From Anaeramoeba ignava (lineage: Eukaryota > Metamonada > Anaeramoebidae), in contig JAPDFW010000066.1 of the NCBI GenBank assembly GCA_028826165.1, forward strand, positions 348,001-412,000: 64,000 nt of DNA, written 5' to 3'. The number at the start of each line of letters is the position of its first letter. The first letter of the stretch is position 1. Under the pieces are notes generated by a model, which worked only from the letters and a program-made list of their open reading frames with translations, was not told the DNA's origin and did not search any database. The translations under genes and the position numbers were made by a program. Of the stretch, positions 25,709 through 35,475 are shown piece by piece.

Positions 25709-28700
25709 TTAAAAAAAGAGTGCATGTTCAACTGCATTTGAAATTAACTTTCCTCCATTTGTTTTGCTATCCCATCCTTTTGGAATGGAGATTGTTGAAC
25801 AAGGAAAAATATTCAAAACAATAATTACTCCAGTTTTTCCTTGATATCCTTGAATAACTCTTTTTGTGATTAATGGATATCCATCACTCCATTTTGCAAG
25901 AATATCTCCTCCATTAACTTCATGACTTTTAATTCTAAATGAAGCATTTCCTCCATCAAAATTATCTACTCCTTCAATTATTTCATGTTTGAAACTTTTA
26001 TCAAGATATGATCTTTCATCTCTTGAAACAATTCCTTTTGATAAAGGAATTAATGAAACAAAATTCCCAACTAAATCTTTATTTGGATGTTGATTTGATA
26101 ATGAAAATGCTGAACAAATAACAATTTTTCCGCCCAATTTAACAAATAATTCCAAATTATCACTAAGTATTTTATTATTATTCCAATTATAATCCGAATA
26201 TAAAAACACAACATCATAATTTAATAATTCTTGGAACGTTGGTGTTGATATTTTTCCATTATATAACTTAACATTGCAATTTCCATTTGTTTGAATTGAA
26301 TTTTTCACATCATCTAAATAATCAATTCGATCATCTGATGCAACAATTAAAACATTGATCTATTTTTAATTTTTAATTTTAATTTTAATTTTGATTTTGA
26401 ATTTTAATTTGAATATAAAGAAAAAGAGAAAAAATTTTCTACTTCTTTAAAGGACAAAAATTGAATATTTGAGACTTGCAAAATTTCAAATTTGAAAGCA
26501 TGTTCAACTGCATTTGAAATTAATTTTCCTCCATTTGTTTTGATATCCCATCCTTTTGAAAAGGGAATTGTTGAAAAAGGAAAAATATTCAAAACAATAA
26601 TTACTCCAGTTTTTCCTTGATATCCTTGAATAACTCTTTTTGTGATTAATGGATATCCATCACTCCATTTTGCAAGAATATCTCCTCCATTAACTTCATG
26701 ACTTTTGATTCTAAATGAAGCATTTCCTCCATCGAAATTATCTACTCCTTCAATTATTTCATGTTTGTATCTTTTATCAAGATATGATCTTTCATCTCTT
26801 GAAACAATTCCTTTTGATAAAGGAATTAATGAAACAAAATTCCCAACTAAATCTTTATTTGGATGTTGATTTGATAATGAAAATGCTGAACAAATAACAA
26901 TTTTTCCACCTGATTTAACAAATAATTCCAAATTATCACTAAGTATTTTATTATTATCCCAATTATAATCCGAATATAAAAACACAACATCATAATTTAA
27001 TAATTCTTGAACTGTTGGTGTTGATATTTTTCCATTATATAACTTAACATTGCAATTTCCATTTGTTTGAATTGAATTTTTCACATCATCTAAATAATCA
27101 ATTCGATCATCTGATGCAACAATTAAAACATTGATCTATTTTTAATTTTTAATTTTTAATTTTGATTTTGATATAAAAAAGTTTTGTTTTTTTTTACTTT
27201 CTATTTATGGTTTTTTTTTATTAATAATAATAAGTATAATAATTTAAAAAATTCTTACTTGCTAAAAGAAAATAATTTTTGGATGAATGAATTAATAAAT
27301 GAATTTAAATTAATGTGAATTACATTGTTTAAAATACGAGTGAATCTGAATAAAGAGTTTTCTCTTTGATTTAAATCATTTTCCTTTTGAAATAAATTTC
27401 TTTCTTGTTGAAATATTTCTGTCTTCTTTTTATTCAAATGCTCTTTTTTTCTTTTTTGGTGATGTTTTTGCTTTTCGAGAGTTTTTTCTTTTTTTTCGAT
27501 CTTTTTGATTTTCTCAAGAATTTCAGGATCATCTTTTGTTTCTAATTTGCTGTTTTTTTTAATTAATTCATGCTTGGATTTTTGGAGATCCCTTTTTTGT
27601 TTAATTAATTCATCCTGTTTTTTTTTGACATCTTTTTCTTGAATTGATAACGATGATTCTTTGAGTTTTGCTTTGTTTTCTCTGAGATTTAGATTCTTTT
27701 CTTTTTTGTTTAATTGCGTTTGTTTTATGTTGAGATTGTAAATCTAATTTGTTTTTTTTTTGTTTGAAAAGAAGAAAATAAAAAGTTGGTTGTTTAAATT
27801 TTGGAAGTTGAAATTATAAAAAAAATAAATATCCTAAATTGAGCAACTAATTTACATTTTGGTTATATAATTCCATAACGATATCAATAGGAAAAAAAGA
27901 ATATTTTTGGATTTGAAACATTTGATAATCTGTAATTGGAAAAAGGCACTGGACTTGTTGCAATAAATTGAGAATTAAACGGGAAAATTCAAAATGAACT
28001 CCATTTGTATTTTGTGTTTGAACTGCTTTTCGGGATTTATGTTTATTATTTTCAGACCAGTTAATGATTAAATTAGGAATCAAATGAAGTTTGTTGGTTT
28101 TTTTATTTGCAAGAATCATTTCAATATAACAGACCAAGTCGTTTTGACTTATTGATGGAATTTGATCTTTTTGAATAAAATTATCGATATTGCTAACAAA
28201 GAAGTCTGAACAAAATTCATTAAGAAAATCGGATGAAACGAGTTTCGATTTCGAATAAAAATCAATCAAATTGTCTTGATTCAGTGCTTCTTGAATGTCT
28301 TTTTGGATTTTGAGCTTGAGTTTTTGCAAACATAATTGATCAGCAAAATTGAAATAATCAGAGAAAAATTCTAGATTTATTTGGATTTCTCCTGTATATA
28401 AAAACTGGATAATTGAATAAATAACCTCAAATGGGAAGTTTGCGAAAGTGATTGTGTTTTCATAAGTTTGTTTAAAAAGCAAATAGAAAAAATAACTTCT
28501 TGCACTTAAAACTGGTTTGTGACAATAAATGGGTTGGAGGTTTTCCCCAGCCAAAATTGTAAAATCAGAAAGCGCTTCTTGACTTTGAAGCATTGATTTG
28601 ATATTTTCTTTCCATTCAGAAAGAAGTAAATCATCAATTTGATTTTTTGATAATTGAATGAAGTTTTGGTTGGATGAAAAGTTCGTAGAAATTGGACTGT

Positions 28701-29712
28701 TTGATTGATTATCATTTTTTGGATCATTTTTTGGATCATTTTCTTGATCATTTTCTTGATCATTTTTTGGATCATTTTTTGGATCATTTTGAAGACTTGG
28801 TGTTAAATTTTGAGTTTCAATTATTGGATCATCTTCAGAAGTTTCACTATCTACTTCAGAAGTTTCAGAGGTTTCACTATCAATTTCTTTATAACTTTTG
28901 TTATCACTTTTGTTATCACTTTCTTTATCATTTTCTTTATCACTTTCTTTATAACTTCCTTTATCATTTTCAATTTGTTTTTTAATTAGTTTTTTATTTT
29001 CATTTTTAATTTCAATTTCTTTATCATTTTCTTTATCATTTTCTTTATCATTTTTATTTTTATTTTCATTTTCAGTTTCATTTTCAGTTTCATTTTCACT
29101 GTAAGTTTCACTCTCAGTTTCATTTTTAGTTTGATTCTGATTTTGATTTTGATTTTGATTTTGAGTTTGATTCTGATTTTGATTTTGATTTTTAGTTTCA
29201 TTTTTAGTTTCATTTTCATTTTCACTGTAAGTTTCACTCTTAGTTTCACTCTTAGTTTCATTTTTAGTTTGATTTTTAGTTTGATTTTGATTTTGATTTT
29301 GATTTTGATTTTGATTTTGATTTTGATTTTGATTTTGATTTTGATTTTGATTTTCACTGTAAGTTTCACTCTTAGTTTGATTTTCATTTGTTGGTTTTGT
29401 TGATAATTTTGTTGATTTTGTTGGTTTTGTTGGTTTTGTTGATTTTGATGATTTTGTGCTTTTTTTTGGCGGACTTTTGCTTTTGCTTTTGTTTTTGTTT
29501 TTTGTGCTTTTTTTTGGTGGACTTTTGCTTTTGCTTTTGCTTTTGTTTGTTTTAATGTTTGGAGCTGTTTTTGTTAAATTAATTTTTTTTTCTGAATGTG
29601 AATGTGGTTTTGGATGTGATTTATTTAAAGGTTTTTTGGGATGTAATTTGGAATTCGATGGTGAATTTGATTTATGTGAATGTTTTGGATTTGTATGTTT
29701 ATGTGAACTCAT
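25709..29712 (-). CDS. BTB-BACK - coiled coil protein with two tandem C-terminal domain copies
   Basis: Exons: 27856-29712, 27324-27743, 26443-27135 and 25709-26359, all phase 0, plus two putative 3-nt exons (CAA at 27259-27261, AAA at 27198-27200) in the third intron region. Residues 1-130 are basic Ser/Lys/Pro/Thr-rich; 130-340 are Glu/Asn/Gln/Thr low complexity. A BTB domain starts near residue 375 (S-D-F-T-I-L-A-G-E-N, H-K-P-V-L-S-A-R-S-Y-F-F, I-I-Q-F-L-Y-T-G-E-I), with a BACK-like part after it. Exon 2 is a 140-residue charged coiled coil. Exons 3 and 4 encode nearly identical ~215-residue alpha/beta domains (I-N-V-L-I-V-A-S-D-D-R-I-D-Y-L-D-D-V, D-V-V-F-L-Y-S-D-Y-N-W, G-G-K-I-V-I-C-S-A-F-S), resembling class I glutamine-amidotransferase-like (ThuA-like) folds. 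Exon 3 also has its own in-frame stop beyond the donor, so it could alternatively be terminal. Confidence 0.78.
27198..27261 (-). other. Two putative single-codon microexons (AAA, CAA)
   Basis: On the minus strand the intron between exons 27324-27743 and 26443-27135 contains TTTTAG-CAA-GTAAGA (27259-27261) and AAATAG-AAA-GTAAAA (27198-27200). Both triplets are sense codons and the flanking exons are phase 0, so including either or both keeps the frame (Gln, Lys). The signature is the same as in the ankyrin gene at 48-58 kb. Confidence 0.5.
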
Positions 29713-29966
29713 TGTTTGTTTGTTTCTTTTTTTAAAAAATGAAAAAAATAAAAATAATAATTTTCTTCTTTTTTCCTCTTTTTCCTTTTTTTCCTCTTTT
29801 TCCTCTTTTTCCTTTTTTTTTAAAATTAGAAATTAAAATAAATTCATTTTTCTTTTTTAATTCTATTTTCAATTCAAAAGTATAAAATCAAAAAATCAAA
29901 AAATCAAAAATAAAAATAAAAAAATAAAAAGAGGATTTATTTTGCTTTTTTTTTTTTAATTAGAAA

Positions 29967-30647
29967 ATGGGAAACTTAGAAAGAAGTATTACTAAATATT
30001 CTAATAATCCAAATGAAAATCCATTATTAAGTGAGATGAATATAGTATTAAAAATGATGGGAAAAGAAGAAACTCCAATAATTGGATATCAAGAAGAAAT
30101 ATCAGAAGCACATATTCTTACACAAAAAAAATGGCGATATTCTGGAAAAAAATCAATAATAAGAATTAATTTTGGAAATGATAAAGAATCAAGAGATACT
30201 ATTTTTAATTTCATTTATTTTTTTGATCCAATAAAAATCAGTAAGAATTCAGTTACAATCCAAAAAAGAACTTATAATACCTCATATATAATCTACATGA
30301 CAAAAATCGATCCAGCTGCAATTTTTGATATAATGAATTCAAACCGAAATGAACAAGCAATTGCAAAATTCAGAACTTTTTTAAGTGGTGAAAATGTTCA
30401 AGTTAATAAACCACAAGAAAATTTGATTTCAAATGAAATTGATTTGGAAGAACCTTTAAATGTTATTCAAGATTTTGATGATCGAAATTCTAGTATACCA
30501 ATATGTAGAATTGAAAGAAAACCACTTCCTTCAACATGTTGTGGTTGTTGTGATGGAGGTGACTGGTGGAATGCTGATTATCCCATATATATTGATGGAG
30601 ATGGAGTTAGTTGGAAAAAGGAAAACACAACTATATGCGATTTTTAA
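29967..30647 (+). CDS. Unknown protein with N-myristoylation-type start
   Basis: A single exon of 226 codons, family not recognised. The start M-G-N-L-E-R-S-I is compatible with N-terminal myristoylation and resembles the AGC kinase start in this window. The body is mixed alpha/beta (W-R-Y-S-G-K-K-S-I-I-R-I-N-F-G, F-D-P-I-K-I-S-K-N-S-V-T-I). Near the end there is a compact Cys cluster (S-T-C-C-G-C-C-D-G-G-D-W-W), then Y-P-I-Y-I-D-G-D-G-V-S-W. The Cys cluster could bind metal or be acylated. It begins 254 bp from the divergent BTB gene; the spacer holds T-rich tracts on both strands. Confidence 0.72.
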   Translation: MGNLERSITKYSNNPNENPLLSEMNIVLKMMGKEETPIIGYQEEISEAHILTQKKWRYSGKKSIIRINFGNDKESRDTIFNFIYFFDPIKISKNSVTIQKRTYNTSYIIYMTKIDPAAIFDIMNSNRNEQAIAKFRTFLSGENVQVNKPQENLISNEIDLEEPLNVIQDFDDRNSSIPICRIERKPLPSTCCGCCDGGDWWNADYPIYIDGDGVSWKKENTTICDF

Positions 30648-30654
30648 GTTTTCA

Positions 30655-31495
30655 TCTTTTATCAAAATCAAAATCAAAATCAAAATCAAAATTAAAATCA
30701 AAATTAAAATCAAAATTAAAATCAAAATCAAAATCAAAATCAAAATCAAAATCAAAATCAAAATCAAAATCAAAATCAAAATCAAAATTCAAATTAAAAT
30801 TAAAATCAAAATCAAAATTCAAATTAAAATCAAAATCAAAATCAAAATCAAAATTAAAATCAAAATTAAAATTAAAATTAAAATCAAAATTAAAATCAAA
30901 ATTAAAATCAAAATCAAAATTAAAATTAAAATCAAAATCAAAATCAAAATCAAAATCAAAATCAAAACTAAAATCAAAATCAAAATCAAAATTAAAATCA
31001 AAATCAAAATCAAAATTAAAATTAAAATCAAAATCAAAATCAAAATTAAAATTAAAATTAAAATCAAAATCAAAATTAAAATCAAAATTAAAATCAAAAT
31101 TAAAATCAAAATCAAATTTAAAATCCAAATTTAAAATCCAAATTAAAATTAAAAATTAAAATCAAAATCAAAATCAAAATCAAAATTAAAATTAAAATTA
31201 AAATCAAAATCAAAATCAAAATTAAAATCAAAATTAAAATCAAAATCAAATTTAAAATCCAAATTTAAAATCCAAATTAAAATTAAAAATTAAAATCAAA
31301 ATCAAAATCAAAATCAAAATTAAAATTAAAATTAAAATCAAAATCAAAATCAAAATTAAAATCAAAATTAAAATCAAAAATTAAAATTAAAATCCAAATC
31401 AAAATCAAAATCAAAATTAAAATTAAAATCAAAATCAAAATCAAAATTAAAATCAAAATCAAAATTAAAATCAAAAATTAAAATTCCAAAAACTA
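30655..31495. repeat. TCAAAA/TTAAAA hexamer array with ~134-bp higher-order copy
   Basis: About 840 bp composed almost only of the hexamers TCAAAA and TTAAAA in varying order. A 130-140 bp block starting at the word AAATTTAAAATCCAAATTTA near 31114 recurs near 31248. Very long frames on all strands (Lys-Ile, Lys-Ser, Asn-Phe-Asp) are repeat artefacts. The array separates the unknown gene from the first RCC1-BTB gene. Confidence 0.92.
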
Positions 31496-31529
31496 TTTTT
31501 TCATTTTTTCATTTTTTTTCTTTTCAAAA

Positions 31530-33284
31530 ATGAATGATTGTTTATTTTTTGGAAGAAATAAATATCCAAAACTTATCAAAAATGAACCAAAAGAAATGAT
31601 AAAAAAACCAATTCAATTTAAATTTGAAAATGAAAATGAAAATGAAAAACAAATTAAACAAATTTCAACATGTTATTTTTCAACAATTTTCCTTTTTAAA
31701 AATGGAAAAGCAATAGAATATTTAAATTATTCAAAACAAAATCCTGAAAAAATCCAAATTGAAGAAAATATTCAAAAAGTAACTGTTGGTTATCAAAATG
31801 AAGCTATTTTAACAAAAGAAGGAAATGTATTTGCCAAAGGAGAAGATATTAATCCAGAAAATCCAAAAGAATTTATCAATATTTCATCATTAATTGAAGA
31901 TAAAAATGATAGAATAATTGAAGATATTGTTTCTGGATACGAATCAATTTACTTATTAACTTCAAATCAAAATGTTTATGGAATTGGTTCAAATCGATAT
32001 GGTCAACTTGGTTTTGATACTAAAGCACTCCAAAGAACAGAAAAACCAATTTCAATGATGAAAAATGTTTCTAAAATATTTTCAGGAAATTCTTCAAATC
32101 ATATTTTTCTTTTAAATTCAAATCAAGAATTATTTGGATTTGGAGATAATTATTATGAACAACTTGGATTAGGAAATTCAATACCAAAAACAAAGATTGA
32201 TAAATTAACCAAAATCCAAAATATTCCAAAAGGCAAAATAATTGATATTCAATGTGGAAATCTTTATTCAATAATGTTGATTGAAAATGAAAATCAAAAT
32301 CCAAAAAGAAAATTTTATTCAACTGGATACTATCTATATAATGGATTTGGCAAAATACAAGGCACAGATGAATTTACTGAAATCAAATCATCTTTATTTG
32401 ATAATGATAATATTCTTGATTTTTCTGTTGGGGATACACATACTTTGATTTTAACATCCGATTCAAAACTAATAGGATTTGGAAGTAATGATTACGGTCA
32501 ATTAGGAACTGGAAATAGGAAATATAAACCAATTCCAATTCAAATTGAACTTCCTAAATTAAGATTTAATGAAAATATTTACAATTATCATATTTACTGT
32601 GGATATCAAAAATCATTTCTTTATTATTCTCCTTCTTTTTCCAATCTTGAAGAAGATTTGATAAAACTATTTGAAAGAAAAGAATTTTGTAATATTTCAT
32701 TTAAAACCGAAAATGGAGAAATAATTAAAGCTCATAAATTAATATTGGAATATAGATTAAATCAAAATGAAATTGAAAAACTTCAAGAAATTATTTCAAA
32801 AAAATCAATTAAAGAATCAAATCAAATATTTGAAATGATTTATTCAAACAGAATAATAAATCCAAAATTATATTCTGAAATTAAAGAAATTATAAATTTA
32901 AATGAAAAAATTGAAGAAACAATGAAAAAAATTTATTTAAATGAAAATGAAAATGAAAAAGATTTTATTATTGAAAGAAAAGAAAAACAATATAAATTTC
33001 CAAAATTAATATTAATAATGAGAAGTGAATTATATCGAGGAATGTTTTTATCTGTAACAAATGATAAATCAAATAAAGTTACAGATTATAGTGAATTAAG
33101 TAATAAATCATTTGAAATATTTGAATATTGGATTTATTCAAATCAAATTAAAGAAGAAATTCAAATTACACAAGAAATAATTAATGAAATTAAAATTGGA
33201 ATTGATTATTTTCAATTAAATCAAACATATCCAAATTTATTTGATTTATTAATTAATAGATTTAATAATCAAAATCAAAATTAA
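31530..33284 (+). CDS. RCC1-repeat / double-BTB protein, copy 1
   Basis: Single exon, 584 residues. The N-terminal ~360 residues carry RCC1-type blades: Y-G-I-G-S-N-R-Y-G-Q-L-G-F, L-F-G-F-G-D-N-Y-Y-E-Q-L-G-L-G, L-I-G-F-G-S-N-D-Y-G-Q-L-G-T-G. Two BTB-like modules follow. The first is weak (~375-430: L-F-E-R-K-E-F-C-N-I-S-F-K, A-H-K-L-I-L). The second is at ~475-545 (F-I-I-E-R-K-E-K-Q-Y-K-F-P-K-L-I-L, R-S-E-L-Y-R-G-M-F, E-I-F-E-Y-W-I-Y-S). RCC1 propellers bind proteins or GTPases and BTB modules commonly recruit cullin-3, so an E3-adaptor role is possible but inferred. The start M-N-D-C-L-F-F-G-R-N is shared with copies 2 and 3, as is a T-rich leader with TTTTTTCATTTTTT. Confidence 0.9.
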   Translation: MNDCLFFGRNKYPKLIKNEPKEMIKKPIQFKFENENENEKQIKQISTCYFSTIFLFKNGKAIEYLNYSKQNPEKIQIEENIQKVTVGYQNEAILTKEGNVFAKGEDINPENPKEFINISSLIEDKNDRIIEDIVSGYESIYLLTSNQNVYGIGSNRYGQLGFDTKALQRTEKPISMMKNVSKIFSGNSSNHIFLLNSNQELFGFGDNYYEQLGLGNSIPKTKIDKLTKIQNIPKGKIIDIQCGNLYSIMLIENENQNPKRKFYSTGYYLYNGFGKIQGTDEFTEIKSSLFDNDNILDFSVGDTHTLILTSDSKLIGFGSNDYGQLGTGNRKYKPIPIQIELPKLRFNENIYNYHIYCGYQKSFLYYSPSFSNLEEDLIKLFERKEFCNISFKTENGEIIKAHKLILEYRLNQNEIEKLQEIISKKSIKESNQIFEMIYSNRIINPKLYSEIKEIINLNEKIEETMKKIYLNENENEKDFIIERKEKQYKFPKLILIMRSELYRGMFLSVTNDKSNKVTDYSELSNKSFEIFEYWIYSNQIKEEIQITQEIINEIKIGIDYFQLNQTYPNLFDLLINRFNNQNQN

Positions 33285-33508
33285 AATTAAAATCAAAATT
33301 AAAATTCAAATTAAAATCAAAATTAAAAATTAAATTCAAATTAAAATTAAAATTAAAATCAAAACCAAAATTAAAATTAAAATCAAAATTAAAATTAAAA
33401 TTAAAATTAAAATCAAAATCAAAATCAAAATCAAAACCAAAATTAAAATTAAAATTAAAATTCCAAAAATTATTTTTTCATTTTTTTCATTTTTTTTCTT
33501 TTTCAAAA

Positions 33509-35287
33509 ATGAATGATTGTTTATTTTTTGGAAGAAACCAAAATCCAAAACTTATCAAAAATGAACCAAAAGAAATGATAACAAAACCAATTCAATTTAA
33601 ATTTGAAAATGAAAATGAAAATGAAAATGAAAAACAAATTAAACAAATTTCAACATGTTATTTTTCAACAATTTTCCTTTTTGAAAATGGAAAAGCAATA
33701 GAATATTTAAATGAAAATGATTCAAATCAAAATCCTGAAAAAATCCATATTGAAAATATTCAAAAAGTAACTGTTGGTTATGAAAATGAAGCTATTTTAA
33801 CAAAAGAAGGAAATGTATTTGCCAAAGGAAAATATATTAATTCAAAAAATCCAAATGAATTTATCAATATTTCATCATTAATTGAAGATACAAATGATAG
33901 AATAATTCAAGATATTGTTTCTGGATCTCGTTCAATATACTTATTAACTTCAAATCAAAATGTTTATGGAATTGGTTCAAATCAAAATGGTCAACTTGGT
34001 TTTGATTCTGTAACATTTAAAGAAACAGAAAAATCAATTTTAATGATGAAAAATGTTTCTAAAATATTTTCAGGAAATTGTTCACATCTTGTTTTTCTTT
34101 TAAATTCAAATCAAGAATTATTTGGATGCGGAGATAATGAAGATGGTCAACTTGGATTAGGAAAATCAAGAAAAGAAACAAAAATCTCTGAATTAACCCA
34201 AATACAAACTATTCCAAAAGGCAAAATAATTGATATTCAATGTGGAAATTTTCATTCAATAATGTTGATTGAAAATCAAAATGAAAATCCAAAAAGAAAA
34301 CTTTATTCATGTGGAGATTATAGATATAATGGACTTGGCAAAAATGAAAAAACTTATGAATTTACTGAAATCAAATCATCTTTATTTGAAAATGATAATA
34401 TTATTCTTGAAATTTCTGTTGGATATAACCATACTTTGATTTTAACAATGAAAGGGAAATTAATTGGATTTGGAGGTAATTATTCTGGTCAATTAGGAAC
34501 TGGAGATACAAATAGTCAATTAATTCCTATTCAAATTGAACTTCCTAAATTAAGATTTAATGAAAATATTTACAATTATCATATTTATTGTGGATATTTC
34601 AATTCATTTCTTTATTATTCTCCTCCTCTTTCCAATCTTGAAGAAGATTTGATAAAACTATTTGGAAGAAAAGAATTTTGTAATATTTCATTTAAAACCA
34701 AAAATGGAGAAATAATTAAAGCTCATAAATTAATATTGAAATATAGATTAAATCAAAATCAAAATCAAATTGAAAAACTTCAAGAAATTATTTCAAAAAA
34801 ATCAATTAAAGAATCAAATCAAATATTTGAAATGATTTATTCAAACAGAATAATAAATCCAATATTATATTTTGAAATTAAAGAAATTATAAATTCAAAT
34901 GAAAAAATTGAAGAAACAATGAAAAGAATTTATTTAAATGAAAATGAAAATGAAAATGAAAAAGATTTTATAATTGAAAGAAAAGAAAAACAATATAAAT
35001 TTCCTAAATTAATATTAATAATGAGAAGTGAATTATATCGAGGAATGTTTTTATCTGTAACTGAAGATACTTCTAATAAAGTTACAGATTATAGTGAATT
35101 AAGTAATAAATCATTTGAAATATTTGAATATTGGATTTATTCAAATCAAATCAAAGATGAAATTGAAATTACACAAGAAATAATTAATGAAATTAAAATT
35201 GGAATTGATTATTTTCAATTAAATCAAACAAATCCAAATTTATTTGATTTATTAATTAACAAATTTAATAATCAAAATCAAAATTAA
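33509..35287 (+). CDS. RCC1-repeat / double-BTB protein, copy 2
   Basis: Single exon, 592 residues, collinear with copy 1 and highly similar along its length. The four or so RCC1 blades vary most at the surface positions (G-S-N-Q-N-G-Q-L-G, G-D-N-E-D-G-Q-L-G, G-G-N-Y-S-G-Q-L-G). The two BTB modules are almost invariant. Length differences come from Asn-Glu microsatellite changes (E-N-E-N-E-N-E-K). It lies 224 bp after copy 1, the spacer being TTAAAA/TCAAAA hexamers plus the common T-rich leader. The pattern suggests recent tandem duplication with diversification of the propeller. Confidence 0.9.
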   Translation: MNDCLFFGRNQNPKLIKNEPKEMITKPIQFKFENENENENEKQIKQISTCYFSTIFLFENGKAIEYLNENDSNQNPEKIHIENIQKVTVGYENEAILTKEGNVFAKGKYINSKNPNEFINISSLIEDTNDRIIQDIVSGSRSIYLLTSNQNVYGIGSNQNGQLGFDSVTFKETEKSILMMKNVSKIFSGNCSHLVFLLNSNQELFGCGDNEDGQLGLGKSRKETKISELTQIQTIPKGKIIDIQCGNFHSIMLIENQNENPKRKLYSCGDYRYNGLGKNEKTYEFTEIKSSLFENDNIILEISVGYNHTLILTMKGKLIGFGGNYSGQLGTGDTNSQLIPIQIELPKLRFNENIYNYHIYCGYFNSFLYYSPPLSNLEEDLIKLFGRKEFCNISFKTKNGEIIKAHKLILKYRLNQNQNQIEKLQEIISKKSIKESNQIFEMIYSNRIINPILYFEIKEIINSNEKIEETMKRIYLNENENENEKDFIIERKEKQYKFPKLILIMRSELYRGMFLSVTEDTSNKVTDYSELSNKSFEIFEYWIYSNQIKDEIEITQEIINEIKIGIDYFQLNQTNPNLFDLLINKFNNQNQN

Positions 35288-35475
35288 AATTAAAATTAAA
35301 ATTAAAATTAAAAATCAAAATCAAAATTAAATTTAAAATCAAAATCAAAACCAAAATTAAAATCAAAATTAAAATTAAAATTAAAATTAAAAATTAAATT
35401 AAAATTAAAATTAAAATCAAAATTAAAATTCCAAAAATTATTTTTTCATTTTTTCATTTTTTTTCTTTTTCAAAA

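Noticed and set aside
28506-29403. Frames antisense to, or shifted within, the low-complexity part of the BTB gene
   Set aside because: They are shadows of Asn/Gln/Glu/Lys codon repeats; the main frame continues into the BTB domain and has consistent exon phases.
30460-31160. Very long Lys-Ile, Lys-Ser and Asn-Phe-Asp frames on both strands
   Set aside because: They lie inside a TCAAAA/TTAAAA hexamer array, which is open in several frames by composition. There is no domain, and only part overlaps a real gene end.
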